Counted from the stretch's first letter, positions 1 through 9,428 are shown. The stretch: 64,000 nt of DNA from Novosphingobium album (ex Liu et al. 2023) (GCF_029076845.1 NZ_JARESE010000073.1:1-64000), one strand, 5' to 3'. The notes: generated by a model from the letters alone, not told the origin. Translations and numbers: made by a program.

Positions 1-145
1 ATTGCCCTCACTGTAGATGCACCCTCGCCAGACATTCCAACGCACTTCTGCCAAAGTAGTGCTAGGACGCGATCCGCGAGCACGGCGCCACTGGCGTTTC
101 CCGCGCGATGCGCCGATGGGAAAGGCGTGAAAAGGGGATTCGGCG

Positions 146-856
146 ATGGCGACCACATATCCAGAGCGTAACCGCAACATCGCGCTGCTGATCGATGCCG
201 ACAACGCATCGCCCGCGAACCTTGAGGCGGCGCTGACGATCCTGGGGGATCTGGGCACGGTCAATATCCGGCGTGTCTATGGCAACTGGAGCAAGCCGGG
301 ACTTAAAGGCTGGTCGAAGATCATTCATCGCCACGCGATCGAGCCCCAGCAGCAGTTCGACCTGACCAAGGGCAAGAACGCCACCGACATGAAGATGACG
401 ATCGACGCCATGGACCTGCTTTATGGCGGGCATGTCGATGGCTTCGGCATCATGTCGAGCGACAGCGATTTCATGCCGATCACCATGCGCATCCGGCAGA
501 ACGGGATGCCGGTCTACGGCTTCGGTTCGGCGCGCACGCCCGAGGCGTTCCGCGAGGCCTGCACGCGCTTCATCGACCTTGATGCCTTGCCGCCCGACGG
601 CATCGCCGACAGCGCGGCTGAAAAGCCGGTGATCGACGATGAGCTGCTCAAGTTGCTCGGCGATGCCTGGAAGGCCAGCAAGCGCGACGAGCAGGGCTTT
701 GCCAGCCTGTCCGAGATCGGCCAGCGCGTGGCCAACCGATCCTCGTTCGATGCCCGCAGTTATGGCTATTCGCGGTTGTCGGAACTGATCCAGTCGCTGC
801 CCAACTTCGCCACCGAGAAGCGCGAGAGCGGGCTGTTCGTCAAGCGGATGCGATAG
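146..856 (+). CDS. NYN domain RNase-like protein with C-terminal OST-HTH/LOTUS domain (LabA/DUF88 family)
   Basis: The 236-residue protein has an N-terminal NYN (PIN-like) nuclease fold. Visible marks are IALLIDADNASP near residue 12, with acidic residues expected to bind metal, and MSSDSDFMPI near residue 104, where the second acidic cluster of the family falls. Residues about 160-235 (LLKLLGDAWKA... SLSEIGQRVANR) look like an OST-HTH/LOTUS RNA-binding domain. The family is inferred to cut or bind RNA; the substrate is unknown. The ATG is preceded by AAAGGGG at a spacing of 8. The gene stands alone and converges on the chemoreceptor gene, with a strong hairpin between them. Family assignment is firm, physiological role is not. 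Confidence 0.85.
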   Translation: MATTYPERNRNIALLIDADNASPANLEAALTILGDLGTVNIRRVYGNWSKPGLKGWSKIIHRHAIEPQQQFDLTKGKNATDMKMTIDAMDLLYGGHVDGFGIMSSDSDFMPITMRIRQNGMPVYGFGSARTPEAFREACTRFIDLDALPPDGIADSAAEKPVIDDELLKLLGDAWKASKRDEQGFASLSEIGQRVANRSSFDARSYGYSRLSELIQSLPNFATEKRESGLFVKRMR

Positions 857-870
857 CCGCGCCCGTCCTT

Positions 871-906
871 CGCGGCGCCGCCGATGAAACCTCCGGCGGC
901 GCCGCG
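871..906. terminator. Hairpin between convergent genes, probable bidirectional terminator
   Basis: A perfect 13-bp stem (871-883 pairing with 894-906) encloses a 10-nt loop. It lies between the stop codons of the NYN gene and the chemoreceptor gene. There is no clear T-run, so the terminator role rests on position and stem strength. Confidence 0.5.
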
Positions 907-914
907 CGTGACGA

Positions 915-2786
915 TCAGAATTCGGACCAGTCCTGGCTTTCGTCCGAGGCCAGCGCGAGATTGCCGCGCGAGGCCGGCGCGCGCCGGGCGGCGGCCGGGG
1001 CTTCGGCGGGGCGTGCCGTCCGTGCGATCGTCGCGACCGATGCCGCACGGTGCGTCATCCCCAACTCGAAACGCTGGACCAGGTTGGCCAGTTCGTCCGC
1101 CTGCGAGGCGAGATTGCGCGCGGCGGCGGTGCTTTCCTCGACCATCGCGGCGTTCTGCTGCGTCATGCGGTCCATTTCACCGACCACGGTGTTGACCTTG
1201 GTCAGCCCTTCGGCCTGTTCCTCGGCCGCGCTGGAAATGCCTTCGATCAGCGTGGTGATCTGGCCGACCTGATCGACGATCTGGTCCAGCACGCTGCCGG
1301 TATCCGAAACCAGCCGCACGCCCGAGCCGACATGTTCGGCGCTTTCGGAGATCAGCGCCTTGATGTCGCGCGCGGCATCGGCCGATCGCTGGGCCAGCGC
1401 GCGAACTTCGGTGGCGACGACGGCAAAGCCCTTGCCGGCTTCGCCCGCGCGCGCCGCTTCCACCCCGGCGTTGAGCGCCAGCAGGTTGGTCTGGAAGGCG
1501 ATGCCGTCGATCACGTCGATGATCTGGGTGATCTTCTGGGCGGATTTCTCGATCGAATCCATCGCGTCGATCGCATTTCGCACCACTTCGCCGCCTTCGG
1601 TGGCGCGCACGTGCGCCTTGTTGATCGTGGCGCGCACTTCGGCGGCGCCGCGGGCGCTTTCCTGCACCATCTGGGTGATCTTGCCCATCGCCGAGGCCGC
1701 CGATTCGAGCGAGGCGGCCTGCTGTTCGGTGCGTGAGGACAGATCGTCGGACGCGGCGCGGATCTCGGACGATCCGGCGTGGACGCTGGAGGCTGCGCGC
1801 GTGACCGAGGCGATCACGGTGGACAGCTCGTTCGCGGCCGCGTTGAAATCGCTCTTGAGCGTGGCGAACGGCCCGCTGAGGTCCGCATCGATGCGGGTGC
1901 CCAGATCGCCGCGCGCCAGGCCGTTGAGCGCGGTGCCCACGCTGCTGACGAGCAGTTCGGCCTGTTCTTCCTTGGCCCGGCCGGCGGTGACCAGCATGTC
2001 GCGCAGCCGCGTCATCGCCTGGCCCAGCTCGCCCACTTCGTCCTGCGTCAGCTCGACCGGGACAGTGACGTCGAGCCGGCCCGATGCCAGCTCTCCCAGC
2101 GCGCCGGTGATCCGGCCGAGCGGCTGCGCGACCAGCTTCACCAGCATGAGGTAAGTCGCGACGAAGGCCATGAGCGACAGCACGATGGCGACACCCGCGA
2201 TCCACACGCCGCCTTCGTAGGCGGCATTGGCGCGCGCGGTGGCATTGGTGATGTGGCCTTGCTGATAGCCGGCGAAATCGGTGAGATCCTTGCTCAGCGA
2301 ATCGAATTCACCACGCTTGTTCAGCAGCAGGCCGGTGGCCGCGCCGACGTTGCCGGCAGCGAGCATCCGGTTCGCCTGATTGATCGCCTGGGTGTAATCC
2401 GCCCATTTGCGGTGGAAGCCCTCGATGAAGCCGCGCTCGCTCGTATCGAGATCGGTCGAGGATATCTTCTTGTAGTCGTCCTCGATGCCGGCATTCAGCG
2501 TGTCGATCTGCTGCTCGAACCGGCGGCGCAGCGTCGCATCGCCCGCGGCGATGATGGCGCCGCGGCTGGCGGCCTCGACATCGGAAGTGGCGGTGTTGAT
2601 CCGGTCGGCGATCAGCGCCTGCGGCACATGGTCCTTGATGATCTCTTCACCCACCGCGTTCATCGCCGACATCCGGGTGATGAGGATTGCACAGATCCCG
2701 ACCACGATCACCGCGAGCAGCGAAAGCATGATCATCAGCTTGCGGCCGATCGTCATATTCCTGAAATTCGGCATGTTTGCTGGCAT
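915..2786 (-). CDS. Methyl-accepting chemotaxis protein
   Basis: This 623-residue transmembrane chemoreceptor senses a ligand in the periplasm and controls CheA. The order is TM1 near residues 15-35 (LMIMLSLLAVIVVGICAILI), a four-helix-bundle sensor domain of about 150 residues, TM2 near 195-215, a HAMP segment, and the long cytoplasmic coiled-coil signalling domain. The highly conserved hairpin tip is seen as IAFQTNLLALNAGVEAARAG. The protein ends in DWSEF, which fits the xWxxF tether for CheR/CheB, joined by an Ala/Arg-rich linker. No che genes are next to it, so it acts through a chemotaxis cluster elsewhere. An alternative ATG lies four codons downstream. The ligand cannot be told from sequence. 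Confidence 0.93.
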   Translation of the reverse strand: MPANMPNFRNMTIGRKLMIMLSLLAVIVVGICAILITRMSAMNAVGEEIIKDHVPQALIADRINTATSDVEAASRGAIIAAGDATLRRRFEQQIDTLNAGIEDDYKKISSTDLDTSERGFIEGFHRKWADYTQAINQANRMLAAGNVGAATGLLLNKRGEFDSLSKDLTDFAGYQQGHITNATARANAAYEGGVWIAGVAIVLSLMAFVATYLMLVKLVAQPLGRITGALGELASGRLDVTVPVELTQDEVGELGQAMTRLRDMLVTAGRAKEEQAELLVSSVGTALNGLARGDLGTRIDADLSGPFATLKSDFNAAANELSTVIASVTRAASSVHAGSSEIRAASDDLSSRTEQQAASLESAASAMGKITQMVQESARGAAEVRATINKAHVRATEGGEVVRNAIDAMDSIEKSAQKITQIIDVIDGIAFQTNLLALNAGVEAARAGEAGKGFAVVATEVRALAQRSADAARDIKALISESAEHVGSGVRLVSDTGSVLDQIVDQVGQITTLIEGISSAAEEQAEGLTKVNTVVGEMDRMTQQNAAMVEESTAAARNLASQADELANLVQRFELGMTHRAASVATIARTARPAEAPAAARRAPASRGNLALASDESQDWSEF

Positions 2787-2985
2787 CCCCGTTCACGAAA
2801 AACCCCGCGCGCCGCGATCAGTGCTCGCGCCTGGGGCCGATGAGGGAATGCGTTAGCGCACGGCGCCTTTCGCCGGGGTTCGGAGCGAACTACGGCGGTT
2901 TACGGTTGGCCCGGCGGGGAAATGAAAAGGGTTAACCGCGCTGCGCCGGCCCGGTCCAGCGGCCGCTGGTTCACTCGGGGGCGCT

Positions 2986-4992
2986 TCAGGCGTCGATCAG
3001 TTCGGGGTCGATTTCGCCCGCGCGGTTCTGGATGAACATGAAGCGATGTTCGGGATTGCGGCCCATCAGCCGGTCGACCAGATCCTTCACCGCCGCGCGG
3101 CCTTCGTATTCGGGCGGCAGGGTGATGCGGATCAGCGAGCGGGACTGCGTGCTCATCGTGGTTTCGCGCAATTGCTGCGGGTTCATTTCGCCCAGGCCCT
3201 TGAAACGGCCCACGTCCACCTTGCGCCCCTTGAACGTGGTGGCTTCCAGCTCGGCGCGGTGGGCATCGTCGCGCGCATAGGCCGAGGTCGATCCGGCGGT
3301 GAGCCGGTAGAGCGGCGGCTGCGCCAGATAGAGATGCCCGCGCCGCACCACCTCGGGCATTTCCTGGAAGAAGAACGTCATTAGCAGCGTCGCGATATGC
3401 GCGCCGTCGACATCGGCATCGGTCATGATGATGATGCGGTCATAGCGCAGGTTGTCCGGGTTGCAGTCCTTGCGGGTGCCGCAGCCGAGCGCGAGCTGGA
3501 GATCGGCGATTTCCTGGTTGGCGCGGATCTTGTCGGCGGTGGCGCTGGCGACGTTGAGGATCTTGCCCCGGATCGGCAGGATCGCCTGTGTCTTGCGGTC
3601 GCGCGCCTGCTTGGCCGATCCGCCCGCGCTGTCGCCCTCGACGATGAACAGCTCGGTTTCGCCGGAGCCTTCGCCCGAACAGTCGGTCAGCTTGCCGGGA
3701 AGGCGCAGCTTGCGCGCGTTGGTCGCGGTCTTGCGCTTGACCTCGCGCTCGGCCTTGCGGCGCAGCCGCTCGTCCATGCGCTCCATGACATAGGCGAGCA
3801 GGGCCTTGCCCCGGTCCATGTTGTCGGCCAGGAAATGGTCGAAGTGGTCGCGCACCGCGTTCTCGACCAGCCGCGCGGCCTCGGGCGAAGTCAGCCGGTC
3901 CTTGGTCTGGCTCTGGAACTGCGGATCGCGGATGAAGACCGAAAGCATGATCTCGCCGCCCGTCACCACGTCCTCGGGCGTCAGGTCCTTGGCCTTCTTC
4001 TGGCCGACGAGATCGCCGAACGCGCGGATGCCCTTGGTCAGCGCGGCGCGCAGGCCCTGCTCGTGGGTGCCGCCATCGGGCGTCGGGATCGTGTTGCAGT
4101 ACCAGGAATAGGCGCCGTCCGAATAGAGCGGCCAGGCCACCGCCCATTCCACGCGGCCTTGCGGCTCATCGGGATTGGGCGCGGGAAAATCCTGCGATCC
4201 GGCGAAGAACTGGGTGGTGACGCATTCGCGCGTCCCCACCTGTTCGCGCAAGTGATCGGCCAGGCCGCCGGGGAACTGGAACACCGCCTCGGCCGGCACC
4301 TCGTCGCTGGCGAGCGCGGGCGCGCATTTCCAGCGGATCTCGACCCCGGCGAAAAGATAGGCCTTCGACCGCACCAGCTTGAACAGCCGGGCCGGCTTGA
4401 ACTTCTGGTCGCCGAAGATCTCGGCATCGGGCACGAAGCTCACGGAAGTGCCGCGCCGGTTGGGCGCCGCGCCGACGCGCTGCAGTGGCCCCTGCGCCAG
4501 CCCGCGCGAGAATTCCTGCGCGTAAAGCTCCTTGTTGCGCGCCACTTCGATGCGGGTGTGGCTGGACAATGCGTTCACCACCGAGACGCCGACGCCGTGC
4601 AGGCCGCCCGAGGTCGCATAGGCCTTGCCGGAAAACTTGCCGCCCGAATGGAGCGTCGTCAGGATCACTTCGAGAGCCGACTTGCCCGGATATTTCGGAT
4701 GCTCATCCACCGGGATGCCGCGTCCGTTGTCAACGATGGTCAGGCGCCCGGCGGCGCCCGGCGCTTCCTCCAGCGTGACCTCGATACGGTTGGCGTGCCC
4801 GGCAACCGCCTCGTCCATCGCATTGTCGAGCACTTCGGCGGCGAGGTGGTGCAGCGCCCGCTCGTCCGTGCCGCCGATATACATGCCCGGACGCCGCCGG
4901 ACGGGCTCCAGCCCCTCCAGCACCTCGATCGCGGAACCGTCATAGCTGTCACCGCTCGCGGCGGGGAGCTTGTCGAACAGATCATCGGCCAT
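2986..4992 (-). CDS. parE: DNA topoisomerase IV subunit B
   Basis: This 668-residue GHKL ATPase subunit pairs with ParC to decatenate daughter chromosomes. Seen in order: the N-terminal ATP-binding fold with EVLDNAMDEAVAG and the glycine-rich lid GGLHGVGVSVVNALS, the transducer domain, then the TOPRIM domain with the ELFIVEGDSAGGSAKQARDR start and the metal-binding DADVDGAHI. The C-terminus is the short ParE type and lacks the large GyrB insertion. Length fits ParE. The start MADDLFDK has no Shine-Dalgarno sequence, but a promoter-like pair lies so close that the transcript may be leaderless. parC is not in the window. Confidence 0.95.
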   Translation of the reverse strand: MADDLFDKLPAASGDSYDGSAIEVLEGLEPVRRRPGMYIGGTDERALHHLAAEVLDNAMDEAVAGHANRIEVTLEEAPGAAGRLTIVDNGRGIPVDEHPKYPGKSALEVILTTLHSGGKFSGKAYATSGGLHGVGVSVVNALSSHTRIEVARNKELYAQEFSRGLAQGPLQRVGAAPNRRGTSVSFVPDAEIFGDQKFKPARLFKLVRSKAYLFAGVEIRWKCAPALASDEVPAEAVFQFPGGLADHLREQVGTRECVTTQFFAGSQDFPAPNPDEPQGRVEWAVAWPLYSDGAYSWYCNTIPTPDGGTHEQGLRAALTKGIRAFGDLVGQKKAKDLTPEDVVTGGEIMLSVFIRDPQFQSQTKDRLTSPEAARLVENAVRDHFDHFLADNMDRGKALLAYVMERMDERLRRKAEREVKRKTATNARKLRLPGKLTDCSGEGSGETELFIVEGDSAGGSAKQARDRKTQAILPIRGKILNVASATADKIRANQEIADLQLALGCGTRKDCNPDNLRYDRIIIMTDADVDGAHIATLLMTFFFQEMPEVVRRGHLYLAQPPLYRLTAGSTSAYARDDAHRAELEATTFKGRKVDVGRFKGLGEMNPQQLRETTMSTQSRSLIRITLPPEYEGRAAVKDLVDRLMGRNPEHRFMFIQNRAGEIDPELIDA

Positions 4993-4999
4993 GGCGCGG

Positions 5000-5029
5000 C
5001 CTATACGCGAGCGGGAATCCGCCCGGCAA
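5000..5029 (-). promoter_or_regulatory. Candidate parE promoter, possibly leaderless
   Basis: Read on the minus strand, TTGCCG (5029-5024) and TATAGG (5005-5000) are spaced by 18 bp. The -10 hexamer ends 7 nt before the parE ATG, so transcription would begin at or next to the start codon. A single GANTC site (5015-5019) lies in the spacer. This is inferred from consensus only. Confidence 0.35.
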
Positions 5030-5075
5030 GCGCGCCGGCCCGCTTATCCGCAGGGGCCTTTTTCCCGCCGCGCCC

Positions 5076-6248
5076 TCAGCCGCCGAAGCGGGCCGGCGCG
5101 GGACTGACCACCTGGACGTTGCCGGGCACCACCTCGCGCACTTCCAGCGCCCGCTCGATCACCCCGCTCGCATCGAACCGGAACGGCCCGTCAAGCCCCA
5201 GGAAGCCGCCGCTGTCGACAAGGTTGCGCAAAGGAAAGTCCGAACCCGGCTTCCAGTCGCGCGCGACGCGCAGCGACAGCAGCACCGCGTCATAGCCCAG
5301 CGTGGCGATGCGATAGGGCTGCGCGCCGAAGCGCGAGCGGTAGCTCTTGCTGAACTGGCCGAAGTTCTTGTCCGATACGGTAGCGAACCAGGCGCCGGTC
5401 AGCGCCGGAGTCGAGGTGACGTCCTTTTCCCCGCCCCACAGCTCCGTGCCCAGGATGCGGGGGCTGGCGGCGCCCGCCTGCGGCTTGATCTGCAAGGCCG
5501 CGCGTGCCGAGATGGCGCCGCCATCGGCGATCAGCACGGCATCGAAGCCGCCCTTTTCGCGCAGCCGCCGGGCGGCGCTGACGATCGAGGTATTGGTGCG
5601 GTCATAGGCTTCCATCGCCGCCACCGCGCCGCCGCCGGCGCGCACCGCGCTGACCAGCTCCTTCGAGACCCTATCGCCATATTCGCCGCGCGGGACGAGC
5701 GCGGCGAAGCTGCGCACGCCCTTGCCGGCAGCATAGCTCACCGTGCGGCGCACCGACTGGCCCGGCAGGTTGCCCATGATGAACACGTCCTTGGTGGCCG
5801 AGCCGGCATCGTTCGAGAACGAGATCAGCGGCACCTTGGCCGGGCGCGCGACGGCCGCGACGGCGGGGATATCGTCGGACAGCAGTGGGCCCAGGATCAG
5901 CTTGTTGCCATCGGCCACCGCGCGCTTCGCCGCTTCGGCCGCACCCGCCGAGGTGTCGTAGGTGGTGACGCGCAGGTTCTGGGCATTGGTATCGAGGATC
6001 GCCATCGTTGCGGCATTGGCGATCGACTGGCCCACGGCCGAGTTGGCGCCGGCCATCGGCACCAGCAGCGCGACGCGGTGCCGGGCGACGTCGGTGGGCA
6101 GGCCCGGCGTCGGCTCGGGCGGCTGCGCGGGGCCCGTATCGGTCGGGGGCGGGGCTTTGGGGACCATCGTGCAGGCGCCGAGCAGGGCGAGCGCGCCCGC
6201 GGCCACCAGCTTGCGTCGGTCAACACGCCGTTCGAAGATCACTTGCAC
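5076..6248 (-). CDS. Penicillin-binding protein activator, LpoA/LppC-like lipoprotein
   Basis: This 390-residue protein carries a lipoprotein signal peptide (hydrophobic stretch then LLGAC, with the modified Cys near residue 26), a Pro-rich linker, and a periplasmic-binding-protein fold of the Leu/Ile/Val-binding type (for example VALLVPMAGANSAVGQSIANA). LpoA-family proteins activate class A penicillin-binding proteins from the outer membrane; alphaproteobacterial homologues lack the N-terminal TPR domain and are less well understood. The gene is divergent from rsmI-yraN, matching the yraL/lpoA/yraN neighbourhood of enterobacteria, which supports the assignment. Activity on PBPs is inferred. 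Confidence 0.8.
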   Translation of the reverse strand: MQVIFERRVDRRKLVAAGALALLGACTMVPKAPPPTDTGPAQPPEPTPGLPTDVARHRVALLVPMAGANSAVGQSIANAATMAILDTNAQNLRVTTYDTSAGAAEAAKRAVADGNKLILGPLLSDDIPAVAAVARPAKVPLISFSNDAGSATKDVFIMGNLPGQSVRRTVSYAAGKGVRSFAALVPRGEYGDRVSKELVSAVRAGGGAVAAMEAYDRTNTSIVSAARRLREKGGFDAVLIADGGAISARAALQIKPQAGAASPRILGTELWGGEKDVTSTPALTGAWFATVSDKNFGQFSKSYRSRFGAQPYRIATLGYDAVLLSLRVARDWKPGSDFPLRNLVDSGGFLGLDGPFRFDASGVIERALEVREVVPGNVQVVSPAPARFGG

Positions 6249-6268
6249 GCTCCCCCGGTTGTTGCTTC

Positions 6269-7108
6269 ATGGATTTCGTCATGGACGATCTTCTTTCGCC
6301 GGGCCTCTATCTGGTGGCAACCCCCATTGGCAATCTCGGCGACATTACGTTGCGTGCTGTCGAGACATTGCGCCGCGCGGCCGTGATTGCCTGCGAGGAT
6401 ACCCGCGTCACCGGCGGGCTGCTGCATCACCTGGGCATCAAGAAGCGCATGATCCGCTATGACGATCACGCGGCCGAGGCCGATCGCGACCGGCTGCTGG
6501 CGCTGATGCGCGAAGAGGCGGTGGTGCTGGTGAGCGATGCCGGCACGCCGCTGGTCTCCGATCCCGGCTATCGCCTGGTGCGCGCCGCGCGCGAGGCGGG
6601 CATCGCCGTGACCAGCCTGCCAGGGGCCAGCGCCGCGATCGTCGCGCTGACGCTGTCGGGCCTGCCGAACGATCGCTTCCTGTTCGCCGGCTTCCTGCCG
6701 AACAAGGCCAAGGCGCGCGAGGATGCGCTGCGCGAGCTGGCCGACGTGCCGGCGACGCTGGTGTTCTATGAAACCGCGCCGCGCCTGCTGGCCGCGCTCG
6801 AAGCCATCGGCGCGGTGTTGCCGGGGCGCGATGTGGCGGTGGCGCGCGAGCTGACCAAGAAGTTCGAGGAATGCCGCACCGGGCCGCCGGCCGATCTGGC
6901 CGCGCATTACACCGCCCATCCACCCAGGGGAGAGATCGTCCTGCTGATCGGCCCGCCGGTGGCCGAGCCGCCCGGCGCGATCGATGCCGATGCACTGCTG
7001 CGCGCGGCGCTGGCCCTGCACAAGCCTTCGCAAGCCGCGGCGCAAGTCGCCCGGGCGACGGGGCTCGATCGCAAGGCGCTTTACGAACGCGCGCTTGAGC
7101 TCAAATGA
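6269..7108 (+). CDS. rsmI: 16S rRNA (cytidine1402-2'-O)-methyltransferase
   Basis: This 279-residue tetrapyrrole-methylase-fold enzyme uses S-adenosylmethionine to modify C1402 of 16S rRNA in the decoding centre. Diagnostic stretches are LYLVATPIGNLGDITLRAVE at the N-terminus, CEDTRVTGGLL, the VLVSDAGTPLVSDPGYRLV loop and VTSLPGASAAIVALTLSGLP. The frame stays open far upstream, but that part overlaps the divergent lipoprotein gene and is not conserved; the first sensible ATG is at 6269, with another four codons later. Its stop overlaps yraN by 4 bp (ATGA), indicating translational coupling. Confidence 0.95.
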   Translation: MDFVMDDLLSPGLYLVATPIGNLGDITLRAVETLRRAAVIACEDTRVTGGLLHHLGIKKRMIRYDDHAAEADRDRLLALMREEAVVLVSDAGTPLVSDPGYRLVRAAREAGIAVTSLPGASAAIVALTLSGLPNDRFLFAGFLPNKAKAREDALRELADVPATLVFYETAPRLLAALEAIGAVLPGRDVAVARELTKKFEECRTGPPADLAAHYTAHPPRGEIVLLIGPPVAEPPGAIDADALLRAALALHKPSQAAAQVARATGLDRKALYERALELK

Positions 7109-7467
7109 CACGGCATCGCGCCCGGGCCGAGTCGCGCGGGCGGCGCGGCGAGACGCTGGCGGCCTGGTACTTGCGGCTGTGCGGCTGGCGCATCCTGGCA
7201 CGCCGGGTGAAGACGCCGCGTGGCGAGGTCGATCTGGTCGCCCGGCGGGGCCGCACCGTCTGCTTCGTCGAAGTGAAATGGCGCGCCGATCCCGCCGATC
7301 TTGCCCTGGCCATAGACGCCTGGCGGCTGCGGCGCGTGGCCGCCGCCGTGGAGGCGATCGCGCATCGCTACACAAGGCCCGGCGACAGCGCGCGGATCGA
7401 TGTCCTGTTGCTGTCGCCGGGGCAGTGGCCGCGCCGGATCGCCAATGCCTGGCAATCCGGCGCGTGA
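7105..7467 (+). CDS. YraN family protein (UPF0102), restriction-endonuclease-like fold
   Basis: The 120-residue protein has the UPF0102 core: RRGETLAAWYLRLCGWRIL, then GEVDLVARRGRTVCFVEVK, the E-x-D...E-x-K nuclease-like signature. The molecular role of the family is not established; relatives have a Holliday-junction-resolvase-like fold. It overlaps rsmI by 4 bp and probably shares its transcript. The rsmI-yraN pairing is widespread in proteobacteria. Confidence 0.9.
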   Translation: MTRHRARAESRGRRGETLAAWYLRLCGWRILARRVKTPRGEVDLVARRGRTVCFVEVKWRADPADLALAIDAWRLRRVAAAVEAIAHRYTRPGDSARIDVLLLSPGQWPRRIANAWQSGA

Positions 7468-7617
7468 CGGGCCTCGGTGGATACGGCCTTGGGGTACTGG
7501 CCGTTTGCTTGCGCCCATCGTTGGGTGTCGTTCCAGGTGACGGCTGGAATTCTAGTCGCGAAGCCCCATGATTCGGATTAAGCCGCGCGCGGTAGAAGCC
7601 CTAGGACGGGAATTGGC

Positions 7618-8592
7618 ATGAAATTACGCATAGCGGTCCAGATGGACCCGCTCGAATCCGTCAATATCGCGGGCGATTCCTCGTTCGCGCTGATGCTTTC
7701 GGCGCAGGCGCGCGGGCACGAGCTGTTCCATTACGATGTGCGCACCCTGTCCTACGACACCAGCGTGGGCGCCGGCGGAACGCTGACCGCCTGGGCCGCG
7801 CCGGTCAGCGTGCAGCGCCTTGCCGGCGATCATTTCAGCCGCGAGGACTATCGCCTGCTGGATCTGGCCCGCGATATCGACGTCGTGCTGATGCGGCAGG
7901 ACCCGCCGTTCGACCTGGGCTATATCACCGGCACCCACCTGCTCGAACGGCTGGCGGGGCGGACGCTGGTGGTCAACGATCCGGTCGCCGTGCGCAACGC
8001 GCCGGAAAAGGTCTTCGTGCTGGACTATGCCCGGTTCATGCCGCCCACCTTCATCGCGCGTCGGATCGAGGATGTGCGGCGCTTCCACGCGGCCCATCCC
8101 GGCGATCTGGTGGTCAAGCCGCTGCACGGCAATGGCGGCAAGGCGGTGTTCCGCGTGCCGGCCGACGGCAGCAACCTGGGCGCGCTGACCGAACTGTTCG
8201 GCCAGGTCTGGCCCGAGCCGTTCATGGTCCAGCCGTTCCTTCCCTCGGTATCCGAAGGCGACAAGCGCATCGTGCTGGTCGATGGCGAGTTCGCCGGCGC
8301 GATCAACCGCCGGCCGGGCGAGGGCGAATTCCGCTCCAACCTCGCTGTCGGCGGCTTCGCCGAGGCGGCGAGCCTGACCGCGCGCGAGGAGGAGATCTGC
8401 GCCGCGCTGGGCCCCGATCTCAAGGCGCGCGGCCTCGTCTTCGTGGGCATCGACGTGATCGGCGGGCAATGGCTGACCGAAATCAACGTCACCTCGCCCA
8501 CCGGCATCGTCGCGATCGACAGGTTCAACGGCACCGATACCGGCGCCCGCATCTGGGATGCGATCGAAGCGCGCCACGCCGCGATGGGCTGA
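7618..8592 (+). CDS. gshB: Glutathione synthetase
   Basis: The 324-residue ATP-grasp ligase joins gamma-glutamylcysteine and glycine to make glutathione. Seen: the N-terminal domain LRIAVQMDPLESVNIAGDSS, the substrate region MRQDPPFDLGYITGTHLLE, the ATP-grasp core LVVKPLHGNGGKAVFRV, and the C-terminal metal and substrate site INVTSPTGIVAIDRF. The length fits bacterial GshB. A GGGAATT-type ribosome-binding site lies upstream of the ATG. A 150-bp gap separates it from yraN and carries its own promoter presumably. gshA is not in the window. Confidence 0.96.
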   Translation: MKLRIAVQMDPLESVNIAGDSSFALMLSAQARGHELFHYDVRTLSYDTSVGAGGTLTAWAAPVSVQRLAGDHFSREDYRLLDLARDIDVVLMRQDPPFDLGYITGTHLLERLAGRTLVVNDPVAVRNAPEKVFVLDYARFMPPTFIARRIEDVRRFHAAHPGDLVVKPLHGNGGKAVFRVPADGSNLGALTELFGQVWPEPFMVQPFLPSVSEGDKRIVLVDGEFAGAINRRPGEGEFRSNLAVGGFAEAASLTAREEEICAALGPDLKARGLVFVGIDVIGGQWLTEINVTSPTGIVAIDRFNGTDTGARIWDAIEARHAAMG

Positions 8593-8691
8593 ACCTTTCG
8601 GGAGCAGCCGCCAACGTGACGTCATGGGTTCGTGCTTTGTCGCAAGCGAGCCTTGGGCTAGTCTGCCCGAGGTGAACTTGAGGGAGGGCAT

Positions 8692-9393
8692 ATGACGCGA
8701 CATCTCACGGCGGAATTCCTGGGCACGTTCTGGCTGGTCTTCGGCGGCTGCGGCTCGGCCGTGCTGGCGGCGGCGTTCCCGGACCTGGGCATCGGCTTTG
8801 CCGGCGTCGCCTTCGCCTTCGGCCTGACGGTGCTGACCATGGCTTATGCCGTGGGCGGGATTTCGGGCGGCCATTTCAATCCGGCGGTGACGCTGGGCCT
8901 TGCCATCGCCGATCGCTTCGCCTGGAAGCAGGTGGCGCCATACTGGATCGCGCAGGTGCTGGGCGCGATCGTCGCGGCCGCCGCGCTTTACGTCATCGCA
9001 TCGGGCAAGGCCGGGTTCGCGGCCGGGGGCTTTGCCTCCAACGGCTATGGCGATCTTTCGCCCGGCGGCTATGCGCTGCCGGCGGCCGCGCTGATCGAAG
9101 TGATCCTGACCGCCGGGTTCCTGATCGTGATCCTGGGTTCCACGTCGCGGCTGGTGCCGGCCGGCTTCGCGCCAATCGCGATCGGGCTGGCGCTGACGCT
9201 GATCCACCTGATCTCGATCCCGGTGACGAACACCTCGGTCAATCCCGCGCGCTCGACCGGCGTGGCGCTCTTCGCCGATACGGCGGCGCTGGGCCAGCTC
9301 TGGCTGTTCTGGGTGGCGCCGCTGGTCGGCGCGGCGATTGGCGGCGCGATCTGGCGCTATCTGCTGATGCCGAACGAGTTGGCCGCCGAATAA
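8692..9393 (+). CDS. aqpZ: Aquaporin Z
   Basis: This 233-residue inner-membrane water channel has six transmembrane segments and the two half-helix NPA motifs, HFNPAVTLG near residue 63 and [11 protein letters not shown] near 185. The arginine after the second NPA and small residues typical of a water-selective filter are present. The sequence begins [20 protein letters not shown], a hallmark of AqpZ. A strong AGGGAGGG ribosome-binding site sits 4 nt before the ATG. It is monocistronic, with the next gene on the opposite strand. Confidence 0.95.
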   Translation: MTRHLTAEFLGTFWLVFGGCGSAVLAAAFPDLGIGFAGVAFAFGLTVLTMAYAVGGISGGHFNPAVTLGLAIADRFAWKQVAPYWIAQVLGAIVAAAALYVIASGKAGFAAGGFASNGYGDLSPGGYALPAAALIEVILTAGFLIVILGSTSRLVPAGFAPIAIGLALTLIHLISIPVTNTSVNPARSTGVALFADTAALGQLWLFWVAPLVGAAIGGAIWRYLLMPNELAAE

Positions 9394-9428
9394 GTCGGGC
9401 TGCCGCTCCCGATGCGTTGAGCCACGCC

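Noticed and set aside
3397-5295. 632-codon plus-strand frame opposite parE
   Set aside because: No recognisable domain; parE is unmistakable on the minus strand.
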